DNA of 58,495 nucleotides from Flavonifractor sp963557075 (GCA_963557075.1 CAUWDA010000011.1:1-58495), one strand, 5' to 3'. Positions 15,666-23,755 are shown, numbered from the stretch's first letter. The notes: generated by a model not told the origin, from the letters alone. Numbers and translations: made by a program.

Positions 15666-16583
15666 TTACCAGGGGCGCACGCCACCGGTCAGATCAGAGA
15701 CCTTGTCCAGTCCCTGGGCGGAGGCGATTGCTGCCAGGCCGTCCCGCACCTTGATGGGGGCGTAGGGGTCGGCAAAGCAGGCAGTGCCCACCGCCACGGC
15801 GGAGGCGCCGGCCAGCATCAGCTGGGCCGCGTCCTCGCCCTTGGCCACGCCGCCCATGCCCAGAATGGGCAGATCCACGGCACAGGCCACCTCCCACACC
15901 ATCCGCACTGCCACCGGCAGCACAGCGGGACCGGACAGGCCGCCGGTGTTCATCTTCAGGATGGGGCGGCGGGTGTTCAGGTCGATGCGCATACCCCGCA
16001 GGGTGTTGATGAGGGACAGGGCATCGGCCCCGGCGTCGGCCACCGCACGGGCGATCTCGGTGATGTCGGTCACATTGGGAGACAGCTTGACCATCACGGG
16101 GACGGTGGCGTGGCTCTTGGCCATCCTGGTGACCTCGGCGGCCAGCTCGGGCTTGGTGCCGTAGGCCAGACCGCCCGCCTTCACGTTGGGGCAGGAGATA
16201 TTGACCTCGATCATGTCCACCCCTGCCGCCGACAGCTTCTCGCACATGACGCCGTACTCCTCGGGGGTGTTGCCAGAGATGTTGGCAATGATAGCCAGGT
16301 CGTGCTTCTTCAGCTCGGGCAGCTCCTCGGCGATAAAGGCGTCCACGCCGGGGTTTTGCAGGCCCACGGAGTTAAGGATCCCCATGGGGGTCTCGGCGAT
16401 GCGGGGGGGCGGATTGCCCTCTCTTCTGTGGAGCGTGAGGCCCTTGCAGCAGATCCCGCCCAGCTCGTCCAAATTGTAAAACTGGCCGTACTCCCGGCCA
16501 AAGCCGAAGGTACCCGAGGCCACCACCACAGGATTCTTCATCTTGACGCCCGCCAGATCGACGGACAGATCCACCTTAGACAT
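15666..16583 (-). CDS. pyrD: Dihydroorotate dehydrogenase B, catalytic subunit
   Basis: A 305-residue class 1B DHODH, normal length. It oxidises dihydroorotate to orotate with FMN and works with PyrK to pass electrons to NAD+. Seen features: NPVVVASGTFGFGREY at the start, NSVGLQNPG, the catalytic cysteine in NISCPNVKAGG, LSPNVTDI, and C-terminal GMGGVAKGEDAAQLMLAGA with TACFADPY for FMN phosphate binding. Its start overlaps the end of pyrK by 8 bases, so the subunits are coupled in translation. It lies in the pyrC-F-x-K-D operon. Confidence 0.97.
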   Translation of the reverse strand: MSKVDLSVDLAGVKMKNPVVVASGTFGFGREYGQFYNLDELGGICCKGLTLHRREGNPPPRIAETPMGILNSVGLQNPGVDAFIAEELPELKKHDLAIIANISGNTPEEYGVMCEKLSAAGVDMIEVNISCPNVKAGGLAYGTKPELAAEVTRMAKSHATVPVMVKLSPNVTDITEIARAVADAGADALSLINTLRGMRIDLNTRRPILKMNTGGLSGPAVLPVAVRMVWEVACAVDLPILGMGGVAKGEDAAQLMLAGASAVAVGTACFADPYAPIKVRDGLAAIASAQGLDKVSDLTGGVRPW

Positions 16584-17355
16584 TCCAGTCCACCTCCTTG
16601 GCGTCGAATACCGGGCCGTCCTTACAGACGTGCTTCATGGAGCCGTCGGCCATCTGGACGGCGCAGCCCAGGCAGGCGCCCACGCCGCAGGCCATCCGCT
16701 CCTCCAGAGAGACCTGGCAGGGCACACCGTACTCAGCCGCCACTTTAGCCACGTTTTTCAGCATGGGCTTGGGGCCGCAGGCCAAAATCGCTGTAAAGTC
16801 TTTATCCTTTCCAAGGATGTCGCGCACCTGGGCATCCACAAACCCATGCCGCCCAAGGCTTCCGTCATCGCTGCAAAGGTAAACCGCTTCACAGTAATCC
16901 CGGTAATCCTCCACCAGCATGGCCCGGTCCGCCGACCGGAAGCCCAGCACGGCGGCGGCCTTCTTGGCGGTATAGGCGGCCTGACCCAGCAGGGGAGGCA
17001 CGCCGATGCCTCCGCCTACCAGCAGCAGCCGGTCGTTGGCGGCGACGGAGAAGCCGTTGCCCAGGGGACCCAGCACGTTCACCTTGTCGCCAACCTGGCG
17101 CTGGGCCAGCCACTTGGTGCCCTCACCCCGCACCTCAAAAACGACGCGGGCGGTGTCCTGGGACTCGTCCTGCTGGACCATGGAAACCGAAATGGGGCGG
17201 CGGAGGAGCAGGCCCTCGCCGCAGGCGATATGGAGGAACTGGCCGGCCTTCAGCCCGTGGCGGGACACCATATCCCCCACCTCCAGGGTGAAGGACCAGG
17301 CATACTCGTTCAGCTTGGCTGCATCTACAATGGTACAGATCTGTTCAATGGGCAT
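16576..17355 (-). CDS. pyrK: Dihydroorotate dehydrogenase B, electron transfer subunit
   Basis: A 259-residue ferredoxin-reductase-type subunit binding FAD and a [2Fe-2S] cluster. LLLRRPISVSMV is the FAD site, LLVGGGIGVPPLL the nucleotide site. The cluster cysteines lie in MACGVGACLGCAVQM and HVCKDGPVF near the C-terminus. It passes electrons from PyrD to NAD+. The ATG at 17355 is preferred (AGGG about 8 bases upstream, and the family begins here). An earlier in-frame ATG at 17373, directly after the upstream stop, has no ribosome site. Confidence 0.95.
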   Translation of the reverse strand: MPIEQICTIVDAAKLNEYAWSFTLEVGDMVSRHGLKAGQFLHIACGEGLLLRRPISVSMVQQDESQDTARVVFEVRGEGTKWLAQRQVGDKVNVLGPLGNGFSVAANDRLLLVGGGIGVPPLLGQAAYTAKKAAAVLGFRSADRAMLVEDYRDYCEAVYLCSDDGSLGRHGFVDAQVRDILGKDKDFTAILACGPKPMLKNVAKVAAEYGVPCQVSLEERMACGVGACLGCAVQMADGSMKHVCKDGPVFDAKEVDWNV

Positions 17356-17373
17356 GGTATCCCTCATTTCCAT

Positions 17374-17634
17374 TTATTTAGCAGACTCGTCCCCGCGGAC
17401 GGTCTCGGTCATCGACTTCAGATCCATGACACTGCCGCACACCGGGCAGATCCGGTTGCGGCGTATGGCGCCGCAGGTGGGACAGTGGAAGGCCTTCTCC
17501 GCCACCAGTCCGGCGGCGATCTGCTCCTGGAGCAGCTGCTGCCAGTCCAGCTCCCGGTGCTGACCGATCTTCCACTTCTCTACTTCATCCTCACGGCTCG
17601 TCTGCTGTTCCTTCTCTCTCTCTTGCTCTGACAT
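17374..17634 (-). CDS. Small zinc-ribbon protein in the pyr operon
   Basis: An 86-residue soluble protein. The first 45 residues are charged and helical (Glu/Lys/Gln rich, DWQQLLQEQIAAGLVAEKAF). The C-terminal half is a rubredoxin-like zinc ribbon, FHCPTCGAI...RICPVCGSVM (CxxC and CxxC). It is not a known enzyme of pyrimidine synthesis. It lies between pyrF (15-base gap) and pyrK (start 18 bases downstream), so it is made with the pathway. A role as an accessory to an enzyme complex or as a small regulator is inferred only from position. Confidence 0.85.
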   Translation of the reverse strand: MSEQEREKEQQTSREDEVEKWKIGQHRELDWQQLLQEQIAAGLVAEKAFHCPTCGAIRRNRICPVCGSVMDLKSMTETVRGDESAK

Positions 17635-17649
17635 GGATCGGCCCTCCGG

Positions 17650-18576
17650 TTATGCGATGGTAATGAATCGACAGATATCGTCCCGCATGGCGACAGCGGC
17701 GTTGCGAGCGGCTTCCTGGTAGTCCTCTCCGTTCTTCCCGGTCTTCTGCCAGGCGCAGATGATGCCCCGGGAGGAGTTGACGATAGCGCCATGGCCGTTC
17801 TCCTGGAAGGCGTGGCGCACATCCTCGGCGGTGCCGCCCTGGGCGCCGTAGCCGGGCACCAGCAGGAAGGTGTGGGGCATCCGGGCCCGGAGCCGCTGGA
17901 GCTCCTCGGGATAGGTGGCGCCCGCCACGGCGCCCGCCATGGTGTAACCATACTTGCCCTCGGTACCGGCGCCCCACTTCTCGATGAGGTCGGCCATCAG
18001 GCCGTACACCGTGTCGCCGTCGCCGGCAGGCACGTTCTGCAGCTCGCCGGAGCCGGGATTGGAGGTCTTGGCCAGGATGAACACGCTCTTGTCCCTCGCC
18101 CGGCAGGTCTTGAGGAAGGGATTCACGCTGTCCGCCCCCATGTACCCATTGAGGGTAACGCAGTCGGCGTCAAAGGAGGTGCACTCCTGCTCCCCCACCT
18201 TCACGCCGCCCAGCCAGCCGTCGGCATAGGCCTCAGCGGTAGAGCCGATGTCGCCCCGCTTGATGTCGGCGATGACATACATCCCCTTCTCATGGGCATA
18301 ACGAATGGTTTTTTCCAGGATCGCCATTCCAGACCAGCCCAGCCGCTCGTAGTAGGCAGCCTGGGGCTTGACGGCGGGGACAATGTCGCACAGGGCGTCG
18401 ATGAGACCCTGATTAAATTTCCAGATGGCGTCTGCCGCCCCCATCAGGTTCTCTCCAAACTCCTCCATGCTGGCCTTGACAATGTGGGAAGGCACATACT
18501 CCAGCTTGGGGTCCAGCCCCGCCACGGTGGGATTTTTCTTGGCAATAATGGCTTCCTGCAGACGATCGAAGGACAT
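17650..18576 (-). CDS. pyrF: Orotidine 5'-phosphate decarboxylase (type 2)
   Basis: A 308-residue type 2 OMP decarboxylase, which makes UMP from OMP. Typical blocks: TVAGLDPKLEYVP near the start, IVPAVKPQAAYYE, the catalytic DIKRGDIGSTAEAYADGW (Lys-Asp pairs), FILAKTSNPGSGE and VPGYGAQGGT. Length matches the longer type 2 class rather than the about 230-residue type 1. ATG at 18576 has AAAGGAG about 8 bases upstream. The frame continues further upstream without supporting signals, so that extension is rejected. Confidence 0.97.
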   Translation of the reverse strand: MSFDRLQEAIIAKKNPTVAGLDPKLEYVPSHIVKASMEEFGENLMGAADAIWKFNQGLIDALCDIVPAVKPQAAYYERLGWSGMAILEKTIRYAHEKGMYVIADIKRGDIGSTAEAYADGWLGGVKVGEQECTSFDADCVTLNGYMGADSVNPFLKTCRARDKSVFILAKTSNPGSGELQNVPAGDGDTVYGLMADLIEKWGAGTEGKYGYTMAGAVAGATYPEELQRLRARMPHTFLLVPGYGAQGGTAEDVRHAFQENGHGAIVNSSRGIICAWQKTGKNGEDYQEAARNAAVAMRDDICRFITIA

Positions 18577-18629
18577 ATCGCATTCTCCTTTTCTCTGTTT
18601 CTCTATCCTCGTGCTTCTCTTCCGGCGGC

Positions 18630-19910
18630 TCAGGCATCCTGATAAAGGACCTTGCCGCTCACGATGGTATACTTTACTCTGCCCCGCAGCTTCTTTCCGG
18701 CAAAGGGGGTGTTGCGGCCCATGGAAGCAAACTGCTCCGGGTCCACCGTCCACTCCTCCTCCGGGTCAAAGATGACCACATCGGCGTCCGTCCCGATGGC
18801 AAGTCGGCCCTTGGTGGGCAGGCGGAGGATGCAGGCCGGATTGATGGTCATTTTCCGCAGGATATCGGACAGGGGCATGGCCCCGGTGTGGTACAGATAG
18901 GTCAGGGTGACCCCCAGGGCGGTCTCAAGGCCCACCATGCCGCTGGGCGCCTCGGTGAGGGGCCGGGCCTTCTCCTTGGCGGAGTGGGGGGCGTGGTCGG
19001 TGGCAATGGCGTCGATGGTGCCGTCCTTCAGCCCCTCGATAATGGCCTCCACGTCCGCCCTGGTGCGCAGCGGCGGGTTGACCCGGGCCATGGTGCCCTG
19101 AGAGAGGATCTCATCCTCGGTCAGGCTGAAATACTGGGGGCAGGTCTCGCAGGTGATCTGGACCCCCTTGCGCTTATAGCGGCGCACAATGGCCACCGAC
19201 TTGGCGGTGGAGATGTGGCAGATATGGACGGCCCCGCCGGTCTCCTCCGCCAGCATGGCGTCCCGGGAGACCATCAGTTCCTCGGCGATGGCGGGCCGTC
19301 CGTCCAGCCGCAGCTGGCGGGATACCCGGCCCTCGTTCACCGCGTAATTTTTCACCATGTCCGCGTCCTCGCAGTGGGACAGGATGGTCAGGTCCTGGCG
19401 GTGGGCCGTAATAAGGCCATCCCGCATCAGATTGGCGTTCTGGATCGGCACACCGTCGTCGGACAGGGCCACCACTCCGGCGGCCTTCAGCGCCTCAAAG
19501 TCGGTGAGCTCCTGGCCCCGCTGTCCTCTGGACACCGCGCCGATGGGCCACACATGGACTCCGCAGGCCTGCTCCGCCTTCCGGCGGACAAACTCCACCT
19601 GCTCCGGACAGTCCACCGTGGGGCGGGTATTGGGCATACAGGCGATGGAGGTAAAGCCGCCGTGGGCCGCTGACGCCGCGCCTGTCTCAATGGTCTCCTT
19701 GTACTCAAATCCGGGCTCCCGCAGGTGAACGTGCATATCCACCAGCCCGGCGCACACGGTCAGTCCCGCAGCGTCGATCACCTGGGCGTCCGGCTCATTG
19801 ATGTTACTGCCGATCACCGTGACCTTTCCATCTTCCATCAGGATGTCCATAACACCGCCGATGCCCCCAACCGGGTCCACCAGACGTCCCTGACGAATCA
19901 ACAGTTTCAC
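18630..19910 (-). CDS. pyrC: Dihydroorotase
   Basis: A 426-residue class I dihydroorotase, which closes carbamoyl-aspartate to dihydroorotate. The metal-binding DMHVHLREPGFEYKE (HxH) lies near residue 58, NTRPTVD follows, and the fourth-ligand region is AIATDHAPHS. The C-terminal PTKGRLAIGTDADVVIFDP is the usual amidohydrolase end. The start is GTG at 19910, directly behind AAAGGAGTGATCCA. No better ATG exists. It is the first gene of the operon, transcribed from the promoter at 20047-20075. No pyrB or PyrR leader motif was recognised upstream. Confidence 0.96.
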   Translation of the reverse strand: MKLLIRQGRLVDPVGGIGGVMDILMEDGKVTVIGSNINEPDAQVIDAAGLTVCAGLVDMHVHLREPGFEYKETIETGAASAAHGGFTSIACMPNTRPTVDCPEQVEFVRRKAEQACGVHVWPIGAVSRGQRGQELTDFEALKAAGVVALSDDGVPIQNANLMRDGLITAHRQDLTILSHCEDADMVKNYAVNEGRVSRQLRLDGRPAIAEELMVSRDAMLAEETGGAVHICHISTAKSVAIVRRYKRKGVQITCETCPQYFSLTEDEILSQGTMARVNPPLRTRADVEAIIEGLKDGTIDAIATDHAPHSAKEKARPLTEAPSGMVGLETALGVTLTYLYHTGAMPLSDILRKMTINPACILRLPTKGRLAIGTDADVVIFDPEEEWTVDPEQFASMGRNTPFAGKKLRGRVKYTIVSGKVLYQDA

Positions 19911-20046
19911 TGGATCACTCCTTTCCGTTTTATGCGTGGCCGCCCGCCCCGCAGGGGGCTGCGGCCCGTCATGCGTTTGCACAGAAAAAAAGGGTACAGG
20001 TCCATCCCCCGTCCCCTCCTGCTGACCATACTGATCTTCGAGTTCC

Positions 20047-20075
20047 ATTATAACTTGAATCTCATATTTTAGCAA
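20047..20075 (-). promoter_or_regulatory. Promoter of the pyr operon
   Basis: TTGCTA and consensus TATAAT with a 17-bp spacer. The leader to pyrC is about 130 bases and holds a short GC-rich hairpin (CCGCAG-CCCC-CTGCGG), but no clear terminator. Confidence 0.7.
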
Positions 20076-20136
20076 TGCATTTTTCCGCTCAGCGGGCAAT
20101 AATAAATGCGGACGACCAAAGAAGGGAGCTGAGAAA

Positions 20137-20313
20137 ATGACCAATCACACATTTCTGGGCGGCATGGGCCTTGGTATCCTGGCGGGCGCCGCTGTCGGCA
20201 TGGCGGTGGCCGCCAAGGGGATGCAGGACCCCAAGGTGCGCCGCATGGCCCGAAAGGCCACCCGCACCATGGACCGGATGAAGGACGATCTGGCCGACAC
20301 GATGGGGTTCTGA
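20137..20313 (+). CDS. Small YtxH-like membrane-associated protein
   Basis: A 58-residue protein with a glycine-rich hydrophobic N-terminal segment (LGGMGLGILAGAAVGMAV), followed by a basic amphipathic tail (KVRRMARKATRTMDRMKDD). This layout resembles the YtxH family: one membrane anchor and a charged helix. The ATG has AGGGAG about 7 bases upstream. It is read divergently from pyrC and ends in a strong terminator shared with sigE. Function unknown. Confidence 0.75.
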   Translation: MTNHTFLGGMGLGILAGAAVGMAVAAKGMQDPKVRRMARKATRTMDRMKDDLADTMGF

Positions 20314-20316
20314 GTT

Positions 20317-20360
20317 AAAGCATGGGACCGGCCGCCCTCCGGGCGGCCGGTCCCATGCTT
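20317..20360. terminator. Bidirectional terminator between small protein and sigE
   Basis: A stem of about 19 bp, AGCATGGGACCGGCCGCCC/GGGCGGCCGGTCCCATGCT, with a 3-base loop. T-runs on both strands. Confidence 0.9.
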
Positions 20361-21083
20361 TTACATCAGCCGCAGGATCTCCCGCTTGAGCCGGGCAATG
20401 ATCCGCTTTTCCAGCCGGGAGATATAGGACTGGGAGATCCCAAGGCTGTCGGCCACCTCCTTCTGGGTCCGCTCCGGCCTGCCATCCAGTCCAAACCGCA
20501 TGGTGATGATGCGCAGCTCCCGCTCCTCCAGCTTTTCCAGCGCGTCGGTGAGCAGCTTGCGGTCCACATCCTCCTCAATGGGCCGGACCACCAGGTCGCT
20601 CTCCGTGCCCAGAATATCGGACAAAAGCAGCTCATTGCCGTCCCAGTCGGTATTCAGCGGCTCGTCAAAGGACACCTCGCTCTTCAGATTGGTGGTCTTG
20701 CGCAGGTGCATCAGGATCTCGTTTTCGATGCACCGCGAGGCATAGGTCGCCAGCTTGATCTTTTTGGCGGGCTGGTAGGTATTGATGGCCTTGATGAGCC
20801 CGATGGTGCCGATGGAGATCAGGTCCTCGATGCCCACCCCGGTATTCTCAAACCGGCGGGCGATGTAGACCACCAGGCGCAGGTTGCGCTCGATGAGCCT
20901 GGATTTCACACCCTCCTCACCCTGATCCAGGCGTTGGATCAGCTCCGCCTCCTCATCCCGGGACAGAGGGGGCGGCAGGGTGTCGCTCCCGCCGATGTAC
21001 ATAATCTTGCCCGGCAGACGCAGCCCCAGCCGCGCCAGCAGCTGCTGCACCCATCCGTACCAGCGTACCTTCCAGCTCTTCAT
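20361..21083 (-). CDS. sigE: Sporulation sigma factor SigE
   Basis: A 240-residue mother-cell sigma factor. The N-terminal pro-region with a hydrophobic WYGWVQQLLARLGLR stretch is followed by IMYIGGSDTLPPPLSRDEE, the pro-sequence/core start. Region 2 includes NLRLVVYIARRFENTG, EDLISIGTIGLIKAINTY and KIKLATYASRCIENEILMHL. Region 4 ends with ADSLGISQSYISRLEKRI (helix-turn-helix). The second ATG (21083) is chosen because the first one directly abuts GGAGG, leaving no spacing. It is activated by the protease SpoIIGA, whose gene ends 12 bases upstream. Confidence 0.98.
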   Translation of the reverse strand: MKSWKVRWYGWVQQLLARLGLRLPGKIMYIGGSDTLPPPLSRDEEAELIQRLDQGEEGVKSRLIERNLRLVVYIARRFENTGVGIEDLISIGTIGLIKAINTYQPAKKIKLATYASRCIENEILMHLRKTTNLKSEVSFDEPLNTDWDGNELLLSDILGTESDLVVRPIEEDVDRKLLTDALEKLEERELRIITMRFGLDGRPERTQKEVADSLGISQSYISRLEKRIIARLKREILRLM

Positions 21084-21095
21084 ACCCATCCTCCT

Positions 21096-21944
21096 TTATG
21101 CTCCGATCAACGCGCAGTAGCCGCCCCCATCGGTAAGCCCGGTGGGCGACAGGGCCACCAGCAGCGGGCCGTAGTCCTCCCCGCCCACCTTTACCCGGTC
21201 CGCCCGCAGCGCCAGCAGCAGGCCGCACTCCACCCCCACAGCCTGATAGGGCAGCAGCCGGCAGCGCAGCCCGGCGGCGCCCAGCCGCTCCATCGCGGCG
21301 GCGGGGTCCCGCAGCTCCGCCGGACCGGGGGCCGCACCGGCGGGAAAGAGCCCGCTCACCCTGGCCCCCTCCGCCACCAACACCGGCCTGCCGGACAAAG
21401 GGTCGGTGAGGGTGTTCCCGGTGTCCACCATGGCGGTGAGGGATACCCGCCGCCCGTCCAGCTCCACCACCGCGGGGACCAGCTCCCGGCCAAAGCTGTG
21501 GCGGGCCGCCCGGTGGAACAGCAGGGTGATCAGCACATAGCAGCCCGCCGCCGACAGCAGCACCAGCTTCAGATCCAGCGGCGAGGCAATCATGCCGTTG
21601 GACAGGGTGAGGCTCCGGCTGCCCAGCAGCTGGAGGGCGAAGATCCCTCCCCCGAAGGCGGCGGATACCGCGAAGAATACCAGACACACCCGCAGCAGTC
21701 TGGGACTGCCGCTGTATCCCGTCAGCACCGCCAGCACGGCCGCCCCCGCCTTACACAGCGGATGGACCAGAAACCCCAGTCCCGGCAGGAATACCGCCCC
21801 GGCATAGGCCGCTCCCAGAGCGGCCCCCAGCGCCAGACGCCCCCGGCGGAGGATCTCGCCCGACAGCCTGCCGGAGGCCAGCAGCAGCAGATAGTCCACC
21901 ACAAAATTCAGCAGCAGCACCTCGTCCAGATAGATCACCGTCAT
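21096..21944 (-). CDS. spoIIGA: Sigma-E processing peptidase SpoIIGA
   Basis: A 282-residue membrane aspartic protease. Five hydrophobic segments fill residues 5-155, beginning VIYLDEVLLLNFVVDYLLLL, a hallmark of SpoIIGA. The cytoplasmic protease half holds the active-site motif AMVDTGNTLTDPLSG (DTGN) near residue 165. It cleaves pro-SigE after a forespore signal. ATG at 21944 follows AAAGGGGGGAG. An upstream in-frame ATG lacks a ribosome site. It is the first gene of the spoIIG operon, behind a wide-spacer promoter. Confidence 0.96.
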   Translation of the reverse strand: MTVIYLDEVLLLNFVVDYLLLLASGRLSGEILRRGRLALGAALGAAYAGAVFLPGLGFLVHPLCKAGAAVLAVLTGYSGSPRLLRVCLVFFAVSAAFGGGIFALQLLGSRSLTLSNGMIASPLDLKLVLLSAAGCYVLITLLFHRAARHSFGRELVPAVVELDGRRVSLTAMVDTGNTLTDPLSGRPVLVAEGARVSGLFPAGAAPGPAELRDPAAAMERLGAAGLRCRLLPYQAVGVECGLLLALRADRVKVGGEDYGPLLVALSPTGLTDGGGYCALIGA

Positions 21945-21977
21945 GCCGCTCCCCCCTTTCGCCGGCGTGCAGCCCTC

Positions 21978-22010
21978 ATTATACCTGCCTGTCTCCATAA
22001 AAAAAGTCAA
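21978..22010 (-). promoter_or_regulatory. spoIIG promoter with 21-bp spacer
   Basis: TTGACT and consensus TATAAT are separated by 21 bp, too far for normal sigma-A use. The B. subtilis spoIIG promoter has a similarly wide spacer (22 bp) and needs Spo0A-P. The sequence around the upstream hexamer (ATTTGACT) partly resembles a 0A box read in reverse (TTCGACA). Spo0A dependence is inferred. Confidence 0.6.
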
Positions 22011-22027
22011 ATCGGGGACAGGGCACA

Positions 22028-22066
22028 AAAAAGCCGCCGCAGAGCACAGCTCTGCGGCGGCTTTTT
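22028..22066 (-). terminator. Terminator after dsrE-like gene
   Basis: An 18-bp stem AAAAAGCCGCCGCAGAGC/GCTCTGCGGCGGCTTTTT with a 3-base loop. It lies between the end of the DUF951-hisC-dsrE operon and the spoIIG promoter. Confidence 0.92.
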
Positions 22067-22086
22067 CATGTCCGTTTTCAGTTGGA

Positions 22087-22428
22087 TCAGACGGTGAGCA
22101 GAGGCGCCCGGCTCTTGATGAGCTCCGTCAGGGGCGGCCCCCAGGAGATGACCTCCAGACCCATGTTCCGCAGCTCCTCCTCCACGCCCAGCTCCCGGGC
22201 GCAGGTGACGCAGGCGGAGAAGGCCACCCCCTGCTCCATAGCCAGGGCGATCCGCTCCCCCACTGCCGGGTCATGGGCGGCCAGGGCCGCCGTGTCCCCC
22301 CAGAGGATGACGGTCACCTTCTCCCACCAGCCCCGTACCAGGCTGTTGACCGCGTACATCAGCACCATCTTGTCAAAAACGGTGGGGTCTGCGTTGGTCC
22401 ACAAAATATGAAGGTGGTTCTCCTCCAT
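22087..22428 (-). CDS. DsrE family protein
   Basis: A 113-residue soluble protein of the DsrE/DsrF-like fold: HLHILWTNADPTVFDKMVLM at the start, VTVILWGDTAALAAHDP, ACVTCARELGVEEELRNMG and LEVISWGPP. The cysteines in SACVTCA may be the sulfur-carrying site used by relatives. Partner and substrate are unknown. It starts 2 bases after hisC ends, with GGGAGGAATGTGAAT just upstream, so it is the third gene of the DUF951-hisC operon. Confidence 0.85.
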   Translation of the reverse strand: MEENHLHILWTNADPTVFDKMVLMYAVNSLVRGWWEKVTVILWGDTAALAAHDPAVGERIALAMEQGVAFSACVTCARELGVEEELRNMGLEVISWGPPLTELIKSRAPLLTV

Positions 22429-22430
22429 AT

Positions 22431-23495
22431 TCACATTCCTCCCAGCAACGCCGCCAGCGCGGCGCACAGGGCCTGCATCTCCTCGTCGGTGCCCACGGTG
22501 ATCCGCAGGTAGTCCCGGATGCGGGGCTTATCCCACCACCGCACCAGGATGCCCCGCTCCCGCAGGCCGTCCAGCAGCGCTTTGGCGGGCATATCCGGGT
22601 GGGAGACAAAGAGGAAGTTGGCGCTGGAATCGGTCACCACAAAGCCCATCTTTTTCAGCTGGCTGGCGGTACACTCCCGGGTGTTCTGGATCTTCATGGC
22701 TGTGGCCCGCAGGTAATCCCGGTCCCGCAGAGCCCCCTCCGCGCCGGCCAGGGCCAGCCGGTCCGGGGTGTAGGAGTTAAAGGAGTTTTTCACGCAGCGG
22801 AGGGCGGCGATCAGGTCCTCGCTGCCCAGGGCAAAGCCCACCCGCAGTCCGGCCAGGGAGCGGGACTTGGACATGGTCTGGACCACCACCAGGTTGGGAT
22901 AGCTGTCGATGAGCTCCACCGCAGAGCGGGCGCCGAAGTCCACATAGGCCTCGTCCACCACCACCACCGCGTCCGGGTTGCCCTCCAGCAGGCTGCGGAT
23001 GTCACATAGGGACAGCTCCCGGCCGGTGGGGGCGTTGGGGTTGGCGATGACGATGCCGCCGTTCTCCTCCAAAAATGGCTCCAGCGGCACCGCGAAATTC
23101 TCATCCAGCGGCACCTCCCGGTAGGCCAGGCCGTACAGGTCGGCAAACACCGGATAGAAGCTGTATGTAACATCCGGGAAAAGGATGGGCCGCTCCGGAT
23201 CGAAGAAGGCCTGGAAGCAGAGGGCCAGCACCTCGTCAGAGCCGTTGCCCACAAAGACCTGGGAGGGCTTTACGCCGTAAGTGGCCCCCAGCACCTCCCG
23301 CAGGGAGGTGCACTCCGGGTCAGGATAGAGCCGCAGGGTGTCGCAGGCCGCTTCCCGGATGGCGGCCAGGGCCACAGGGGAGGGCGGATAGGGGTTTTCG
23401 TTGGTGTTGAGCTTGATCAGGGTCCGGTCCCCGGGCTGCTCCCCAGGCACATAGGGGGTCAGCGCCCGGGCCCGGGCGCTCCAGTACTTCTTCAT
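22431..23495 (-). CDS. hisC: Histidinol-phosphate aminotransferase
   Basis: A 354-residue PLP-dependent class II aminotransferase. IKLNTNENPYPPSP near residue 27 is the family N-terminal signature. VFVGNGSDEVLAL binds cofactor phosphate, VIANPNAPTG and VVDEAYVDFG hold the Asn and Asp-Tyr PLP contacts, and TMSKSRSLAGLRVGFA contains the PLP lysine. It converts imidazole acetol-phosphate to histidinol-phosphate. Some relatives use other substrates, and no other his gene is near, so the histidine role is likely but not proven. ATG at 23495 overlaps the DUF951 stop as ATGA and has GGAGGAGG upstream. Confidence 0.92.
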   Translation of the reverse strand: MKKYWSARARALTPYVPGEQPGDRTLIKLNTNENPYPPSPVALAAIREAACDTLRLYPDPECTSLREVLGATYGVKPSQVFVGNGSDEVLALCFQAFFDPERPILFPDVTYSFYPVFADLYGLAYREVPLDENFAVPLEPFLEENGGIVIANPNAPTGRELSLCDIRSLLEGNPDAVVVVDEAYVDFGARSAVELIDSYPNLVVVQTMSKSRSLAGLRVGFALGSEDLIAALRCVKNSFNSYTPDRLALAGAEGALRDRDYLRATAMKIQNTRECTASQLKKMGFVVTDSSANFLFVSHPDMPAKALLDGLRERGILVRWWDKPRIRDYLRITVGTDEEMQALCAALAALLGGM

Positions 23496-23683
23496 GTATC
23501 CTCCTCCGGTCGAACGACCTTCCTGACGCTTTTTTCCGCCTTGCTCCGGGGGATCATCAGCTCGTGCCCGCACCCCATACAGCGCAGACGAAAGTCCATA
23601 CCCACCCGCAGCACCTGCCACCGGCGGCTGCCGCAGGGATGCTCTTTTTTCAGCTCCAGCACGTCGCCCACATGGATATCCAT
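23492..23683 (-). CDS. DUF951 family protein
   Basis: A 63-residue protein with the DUF951 pattern: VGDVLELKKEHPCGSRRWQV then GMDFRLRCMGCGHELMIPRS. HPCG and CMGCGH form a likely zinc site. Small DUF951 proteins are common in Firmicutes and their role is not known to me. Its ATG follows GGGGGAACGGGA. The gene opens the operon under a fully consensus promoter, and its stop overlaps hisC. Confidence 0.9.
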   Translation of the reverse strand: MDIHVGDVLELKKEHPCGSRRWQVLRVGMDFRLRCMGCGHELMIPRSKAEKSVRKVVRPEEDT

Positions 23684-23710
23684 TCCCGTTCCCCCTTCAT
23701 TCTGTTACTT

Positions 23711-23727
23711 TATTCTTGTAAAGAATA
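23711..23727. promoter_or_regulatory. Candidate operator at DUF951-hisC start site
   Basis: TATTCTT-GTA-AAGAATA, perfect 7-bp arms touching the -10 box of the promoter and covering the start site. A bound dimer would block initiation. Confidence 0.5.
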
Positions 23728-23755
23728 TTATAGATTCCCCTCTCTCCCCTGTCAA
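23727..23755 (-). promoter_or_regulatory. Consensus promoter of DUF951-hisC-dsrE
   Basis: Exact TTGACA and TATAAT with a 17-bp spacer, the best sigma-A promoter in the window. Confidence 0.9.

Noticed and set aside
13740..16748. Plus-strand open frame of about 1000 codons
   Set aside because: It lies antisense to ygiQ, the phosphatase-GNAT fusion and pyrD, all with clear motifs. It is low-complexity His/Gly/Ala/Val sequence, an effect of GC-rich third positions.
20322..22097. Plus-strand open frame of about 590 codons opposite sigE-spoIIGA
   Set aside because: The Gln/His/Pro-rich sequence is antisense to two recognisable sporulation genes.
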